Of a DNA stretch of 64,000 bases, positions 59,861 to 64,000 are shown piece by piece. The notes under the pieces are model-generated. The model was not told the origin of the DNA. It did no database searches and was given only the letters and a program-made list of their open reading frames with translations. The stretch comes from Lentisphaerota bacterium (GTDB lineage: Bacteria > Verrucomicrobiota > Lentisphaeria > Oligosphaerales > JABHEG01): the NCBI GenBank assembly GCA_018676675.1, contig JABHEG010000262.1, forward strand, positions 1 through 64,000, read 5' to 3'. The position numbers and the translations under genes were made by a program. The first letter of the stretch is position 1; every line of letters begins with the position of its first letter.

Positions 59861-62731
59861 ATGATCTCTCCATCACCCTATCCAGCGCAACGTCGGCCGA
59901 TTCGTGGGACGTTTCTCCTGGTGGTAGCCCTGTGCTTCGCCGCCACGACCTACGGCCAGGAAAAGCAGCCCGTGATCACGGATGAACTCACCTTCAAGGC
60001 CGACTACACGGAAGCCGACCGGGCAGTCACCCCGGATATCAGTGCGGGCAGCGCCCAGGCCACGGTGCACCTGGAGAAGAAGCCGCTTTTCGACTTTGAC
60101 ACCATGGCTCACACCATCTGGGGGCTTTCCATCGGGGAAGGCGCTGCCAGCGTGGGCTACGAGAGCGCTGACAATCTGCCCAAAGCGAAAGGCAGCCTTG
60201 AGATTACCCTGAAGCCTCAGGACTGGCGCGGTGACGATGCAAAGGCGCACATGTTCCTTCAGACCGTCGTCAGCGGCCGGACGCCGTTGGGAAAGCTGTT
60301 TATCTACAAGTACAAAACGTCAGGATTGGCCGTCCACTTCGAGTACAGCGCATCCGGTGATCGCATTTTCCTGCATGAGAAGATTCCCCAATGGACCGCC
60401 GGGAGCTGGCACCACGTGGCTGTCACCTATGACCTTCCCGGGGCCGTTCGTCTGTACATCGACGGGCGTCTCGTAGACGATGCCCAGGTGCCAGCTGTTC
60501 CGGAGTGGCCCAAGCGGTTCTCCGTTGGCCCCGCCGGAGCCTTCGGCCGCGACGGACGAACAACCGTAGGGATCCTGGCGGCCTATTCCCGAGTCTTGAC
60601 AGATACGGAAATCAGAGCGTTGGCGCGCCATCGTCTGCCGGGGCTGGCCATGTCACCCGATGGCGACGACTCTCCGACCGTGGCGAAGCGCATCACCGGC
60701 AAGCGGAGTCCGTGGCACACATCAGGACGCCCGGCCCTTGCTATGGATGCCCTTGACCCGAACGCTGTGCCAGAGCCATGGGAGGCGATCCGAACGAAAC
60801 AGGACACCGTGTCCGTCTGGGGACGGGAGTACACGTTCGGCGAAGAAGGGATGGTGAGCCGCATCGCCTCGGGCGGTTCGGAGTTGCTTGCAGCTCCCAT
60901 CCGTCTGGAGACAACGGCTTCAGAGAAGCGATGCCCTATCATCTTCGAGCCCGGAGTCGCGATTACGCGCCAAGCGGCAGGGAAGGTGGACGTGGTCCGC
61001 AAGAGCCCGGAAGACGCTGAGTATACGGCGCAATTGGAGTGCCGGATCGCGTATGATGGGCTGGTCTGGTGCACGGCCGCCATTGAGCTACCCGCTGACC
61101 TCCAGCCAAGCTCCTTGGAGATGATCGTCCCTCTGACTGCGGAGACCGCACAGTTCATCCACTACGTCGGAGCGCCGCATGAGTACGAGTCCCAGGACTT
61201 GCCGAAGCATTCCTATTCACGTGCCCTCCCCGCCGCTCCGGGAACGGTTTTCACGAGTGGATTCCGCACAACCGTCTGGATCGGCAACAACCGGCGAGGG
61301 CTGCTGTGGTGTGCCGAGTCCGACCAGTACTGGTGGCCCAAAGACCGACCGGACGCGATTCGCGTGGTCCGCAAGGACGATGGAAGGGCAGACCTGGTGC
61401 TCAATGTGGTTTCAGAGGTGCTTCCCGCCACCGCCGGACGCATCGAGTTCAGGTTCGGCTTGATGGCAACGCCGGTGAAACCGATGCCCGGCGCGTGGCG
61501 TGATTGGACCTTCACGGCCCAATACGACAGCTACAAAGGCCGGGATCGGGGCACCCACCTGATTTACTGGCCGGATCAATGGCGTTTTATGAAACTGGAT
61601 CCGGAACCACATCGGGCCCGGGACCTGGCCACGAATCGAGCTCGGCTGGCGGCGGATCACGCAGATGGGCGCCTCATCATGCCCTACTGGACTCGGCTTC
61701 ATGCCGTCGGTCGAGATGGTGAGAAGATCGAGCCCGACGCGAGTTACATGTACGAGAACTGGAGGACAGCCCCCAACCGACCGGGAGGGGGAAAACACCA
61801 GATCTTCCGCTGTGATACCACGACGGGGTGGGGCGATTACCTGGTCTGGTGTGTACGCGAATGGGCGAACGTCATGGGCCACATTGACGGCGTGTACATC
61901 GACGAGACGCAGCCCATCCCCAATCTGCGAGAGACATCCAACGGAGGCTACCTGGCGTTGGACGGCATGCGGCGCCCGACCTTTGAGTTCTTCGGCTCGC
62001 GGCGTGTCTACCAGCGAATGGTCCAGCTCATCACAGAGCGGAACGGGACCCCGGCAACAGCCGTCGCCCACTGCTCTGCAACTCATACCATGCAGTGCCT
62101 CAGCCCCTTCGCTGTCATGCTCATCGGTGAACAGTACTTCTCCGGGTATTTCCGCGAGAACCCCGAGCTCCTGCCACCCGAGGAAGACCGCACCTACTAC
62201 TACAGCTACGCGCTTCCCATGGATCGTCTTCGCGCGGAGTGTTTCTGGCGACAGTGGGGGGAGGTCATGCTTTGGTTACCTTGCCTGAAAAACCAGAAAG
62301 ACATCATAACCAATCCGGCCACCACACGCGACATGCTCTCCCGAGTCATGCAGGCCGACATGCTGGTTTGGCCACTCTTCTGCAACTCGGAGGAAGTACG
62401 GAAGACGTGGCGTTTCCGGCGTGAGTTCGGCATCGGGGGGGCGGACACCGAGTTCGTGCCCTACTGGGACAATGTTGAGCACAAGCCGGACGTGGAGCAG
62501 GCAGCAGTTGGCTACTACCGGAAGCTTGGCGCAAGACTACTCATCGTGTCGAACCTTGACCGGAAGAGACGGGAGGTCCGCATCCCCGTCCCGGCCGACG
62601 TTGTGGAGAAGGTCTCGAATGCGGAAACTGGGGACGAGATTCCGGTCACGGACGGCCGCATCACACTGACTCTCCCCCGAAATGACTATCGGGCTGTTCT
62701 TCTCCAGACACGTGACGCGTTAGCCCCGTGA
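59861..62731 (+). CDS. Exported LamG plus GH123/DUF6067-like glycoside hydrolase
   Basis: 956 aa. The signal peptide (to about residue 33) ends AATTYGQEKQ. The LamG-like sandwich spans about 45-255: KGSLEITLKPQDWRGDDAKA, WTAGSWHHVAVTYDLPG, VRLYIDGRLVDDAQVP. The following region resembles the DUF6067/GH123 N-terminal and barrel domains: GFRTTVWIGNNRRGLLWCAE with SDQYWWPKDRPDAIRVV, FRFGLMATPVKPMPGAWRDW, then GHIDGVYIDETQPIPNLRET, where YIDE is a plausible acidic active-site motif. It ends with a beta domain (ARLLIVSNLDRKRREVRIPV). It probably forms an operon with the DUF4838 gene 4 bp upstream. Likely acts on host or algal glycans; this is inferred from the families. Confidence 0.8.
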   Translation: MISPSPYPAQRRPIRGTFLLVVALCFAATTYGQEKQPVITDELTFKADYTEADRAVTPDISAGSAQATVHLEKKPLFDFDTMAHTIWGLSIGEGAASVGYESADNLPKAKGSLEITLKPQDWRGDDAKAHMFLQTVVSGRTPLGKLFIYKYKTSGLAVHFEYSASGDRIFLHEKIPQWTAGSWHHVAVTYDLPGAVRLYIDGRLVDDAQVPAVPEWPKRFSVGPAGAFGRDGRTTVGILAAYSRVLTDTEIRALARHRLPGLAMSPDGDDSPTVAKRITGKRSPWHTSGRPALAMDALDPNAVPEPWEAIRTKQDTVSVWGREYTFGEEGMVSRIASGGSELLAAPIRLETTASEKRCPIIFEPGVAITRQAAGKVDVVRKSPEDAEYTAQLECRIAYDGLVWCTAAIELPADLQPSSLEMIVPLTAETAQFIHYVGAPHEYESQDLPKHSYSRALPAAPGTVFTSGFRTTVWIGNNRRGLLWCAESDQYWWPKDRPDAIRVVRKDDGRADLVLNVVSEVLPATAGRIEFRFGLMATPVKPMPGAWRDWTFTAQYDSYKGRDRGTHLIYWPDQWRFMKLDPEPHRARDLATNRARLAADHADGRLIMPYWTRLHAVGRDGEKIEPDASYMYENWRTAPNRPGGGKHQIFRCDTTTGWGDYLVWCVREWANVMGHIDGVYIDETQPIPNLRETSNGGYLALDGMRRPTFEFFGSRRVYQRMVQLITERNGTPATAVAHCSATHTMQCLSPFAVMLIGEQYFSGYFRENPELLPPEEDRTYYYSYALPMDRLRAECFWRQWGEVMLWLPCLKNQKDIITNPATTRDMLSRVMQADMLVWPLFCNSEEVRKTWRFRREFGIGGADTEFVPYWDNVEHKPDVEQAAVGYYRKLGARLLIVSNLDRKRREVRIPVPADVVEKVSNAETGDEIPVTDGRITLTLPRNDYRAVLLQTRDALAP

Positions 62732-62757
62732 TGTAGTGGAGTGTGTGGGGCCTTGTC

Positions 62758-62893
62758 AATGCTATTGACTTCCTCGGAACCCCGTGTTTGGCCGAAGAGT
62801 CGCCGGGTGGCACCGCCTCCCACATTGTGTGCTCCCCTAGAGTGGGAGGGGCTGCCATGCCGCGACCCTCTCCAGAGAAAGCTAATAGCATTG
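62758..62893. repeat. Long imperfect palindrome at convergent junction (copy 4)
   Basis: The outer arms CAATGCTATTGACTTCCTC (62758-62776) and the complement ending AATAGCATTG at 62893 enclose the GGCACCGCCTCCCACATT / GTGGGAGGGGCTGCCATGCC core. Its reverse complement matches 5134-5270 along nearly the full length, so it is the same 136-137-bp element inserted in the other orientation. Confidence 0.9.
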
Positions 62894-62916
62894 GGGGGCT
62901 TGTTCGCGGGTCGCTT

Positions 62917-63816
62917 CTACCCAATCGTCACGCCCTCGTCCGGAAACCAGCCGGTCAGGAATTCCGTGAGTGTGCCGTTGAAACGCCCTTCCGCGAGATG
63001 CTCAACTCCCTGCTGATTCCCCCACGAATAGTTGATGATCAGCTGGCCTTCGTACTCACAGAAATCGATATCCGAGTTATTGACATTCCTTGCCGTCCGG
63101 ATCCTCTCTTTCTGGTCCGGGGAAAGGCAGGGGCTGGCGACCTGCCGATCGTCTTCCGAGGCCCGGAGCACGGGGTTCAGGGGGCTCGAGTCCCATTGTA
63201 CAAGGTCCCTGCTGCGCACCACGTGCTGTTCGTATTCGCCGTTGACCGCTTCCAGATAAAAATTGTAGTAATGGCCGTTGAGATACCGGAGGCAGTGGGG
63301 GGCGGTGTAGCGGTCTTTGGAGTAGGTGCACTCCGGGGGTGTCAAATCCCAGTGTCTCAGATCGGGGGATACGGCAAAACGGGCCGTGAAACGGATCCCT
63401 GCAATCTCAGGAGGTCTGCCGACCTCAAACATCAAGATGTAGCCATCGCTGCCCCGGCACAGCGATGTGTTGAAAATGCCGTACCCCGGGAGGTCGAGGG
63501 CGTTCCAGGCGTCCCAATGCTCCATGTCCCGCGAGACGAACATGTCGACTCGTTCACCGTCCCAGATGTTCGTTCCGGTCACGAAGAGCCGGTCCTCGTC
63601 TACCATGACGTTTCCCAGGTGGTACCCCGCAGCAAACGGCGTGCCCGGATCACCTGATTCATGGTCAACAAAGCGGAAGTAGGACGCGCCTGTCCGATTG
63701 CCTGCATAGCCGGGACGCACGGACTCGAATCGGTACAGCCGGCCTCTGAACACGACGGGTGTCGTCTCGACAAGGTCGCAGTCGATCGTTCCCAGCTTGG
63801 TGATATGCGGTTTCAT
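62917..63816 (-). CDS. GH43/GH130-like five-bladed propeller protein, cytoplasmic
   Basis: 299 aa from ATG 63816, with GGAGG upstream at a rather long distance. A GTG at 63867 directly after the neighbour's stop would add 17 residues. No signal peptide. The repeats typical of five-bladed glycosidase propellers are seen: VVFRGRLYRFESVRPGY, DRLFVTGTNIWDGERVDMFV, SRDMEHWDAW, AVSPDLRHWDLTP, HYYNFYLEAVNGEYEQHVVR, SRDLVQWDSSPLNP. These blades resemble GH43/GH130-like enzymes that act on glycosides or phosphorolyse oligosaccharides. It probably works with the exported hydrolases of this island on imported sugars; the exact family is uncertain. Confidence 0.75.
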   Translation of the reverse strand: MKPHITKLGTIDCDLVETTPVVFRGRLYRFESVRPGYAGNRTGASYFRFVDHESGDPGTPFAAGYHLGNVMVDEDRLFVTGTNIWDGERVDMFVSRDMEHWDAWNALDLPGYGIFNTSLCRGSDGYILMFEVGRPPEIAGIRFTARFAVSPDLRHWDLTPPECTYSKDRYTAPHCLRYLNGHYYNFYLEAVNGEYEQHVVRSRDLVQWDSSPLNPVLRASEDDRQVASPCLSPDQKERIRTARNVNNSDIDFCEYEGQLIINYSWGNQQGVEHLAEGRFNGTLTEFLTGWFPDEGVTIG

Positions 63817-63867
63817 GACGGGATGATCCACCTCCAGACAACAGCCCGTCGGGAGTTGCCTCGGCAC

Positions 63868-64000
63868 TCAGCTGTCGGTACCGTCCATTTCTTTGATAAG
63901 GCGGTCTGCGTCTTCGGGGTAGAGTTCCCGGATACAATCACTGCAGAGCCCGTGGGAGAAACGGGTCTCTGAGTGAGCTGAGACATATGTCTCCATGTCA
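63868..64000 (-). CDS. 3' end of a signalling protein (partial)
   Basis: The minus frame runs from the window edge to TGA at 63870-63868 and encodes METYVSAHSETRFSHGLCSD followed by CIRELYPEDADRLIKE. The SHG-x-C-x2-C-x5-LYPE pattern is the usual ending of bacterial PAS/GAF-type sensor kinases and related response-regulator proteins, where it may bind a metal. The body lies outside the window. The stop is next to the start region of the GH43-like gene on the same strand. Confidence 0.6.
   Translation of the reverse strand, partial: DMETYVSAHSETRFSHGLCSDCIRELYPEDADRLIKEMDGTDS

Overview
The window is about 60% GC and reads as chromosome from a member of the PVC superphylum, most likely Lentisphaerota or Kiritimatiellota. 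This is inferred from a Lentisphaerae-style pseudopilin (FTLVELL head), several large exported glycoside-hydrolase-like proteins (DUF4838 and GH123-like types), Ser/Thr kinases with PEGA and FHA partners, and an ECF sigma/FecR anti-sigma pair. No rRNA, tRNA or CRISPR was seen.

Layout. (1) 1-5030: the conserved translation cluster rpsB(3' end)-tsf-pyrH-[FHA protein]-frr, a strong terminator, then thrC. (2) 5287-8818, minus strand: folB-folK-folE (pterin/folate) followed by an exported protein with a sandwich plus barrel-like architecture. (3) 9177-15623: a complete Dpp/Opp-type ABC importer (binding protein, two permeases, two ATPases). Its last stop codon lies in the terminal inverted repeat of a 280-bp MITE-like element. 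(4) 16067-17303, minus: a pseudopilin and a small membrane protein. (5) 17627-23769: a 1035-aa exported hexosaminidase-like protein translationally overlapping a Ser/Thr kinase, then an ECF sigma factor and its zinc-finger/FecR anti-sigma factor. (6) 24147-47232: the centrepiece, twelve tandem paralogues. Each has a signal peptide, TPR repeats, a TolB/WD40-like beta-propeller and a conserved C-terminal domain ending near QDGVGAVKLVDW. One copy is broken by a 7-bp duplication. (7) 47334-53654: a PEGA-domain membrane protein, a large lipoprotein with several LamG-like sandwiches, and a zinc-ribbon protein whose kinase domain has lost key catalytic residues (probable pseudokinase). (8) 53887-63816: a carbohydrate-active island of four genes, followed by the 3' end of a signalling gene.

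How it may work together. The same bipartite sequence, TTGACCGGTT followed 11-12 bp later by GTTGTC, lies upstream of the ECF sigma gene, upstream of paralogue 1 and upstream of paralogue 7. The simplest reading is that the sigma factor controls itself and the array. With an active kinase at one end and a pseudokinase, PEGA protein and lipoprotein at the other, region 20727-53654 looks like one undescribed envelope system: a regulated, expandable family of secreted TPR/propeller proteins. Its function cannot be read from sequence.

A second architecture-level signal is a family of long imperfect palindromes. One sits at each of the four convergent gene junctions in the window (5134, 15909, 53685, 62758) and at no other kind of junction.
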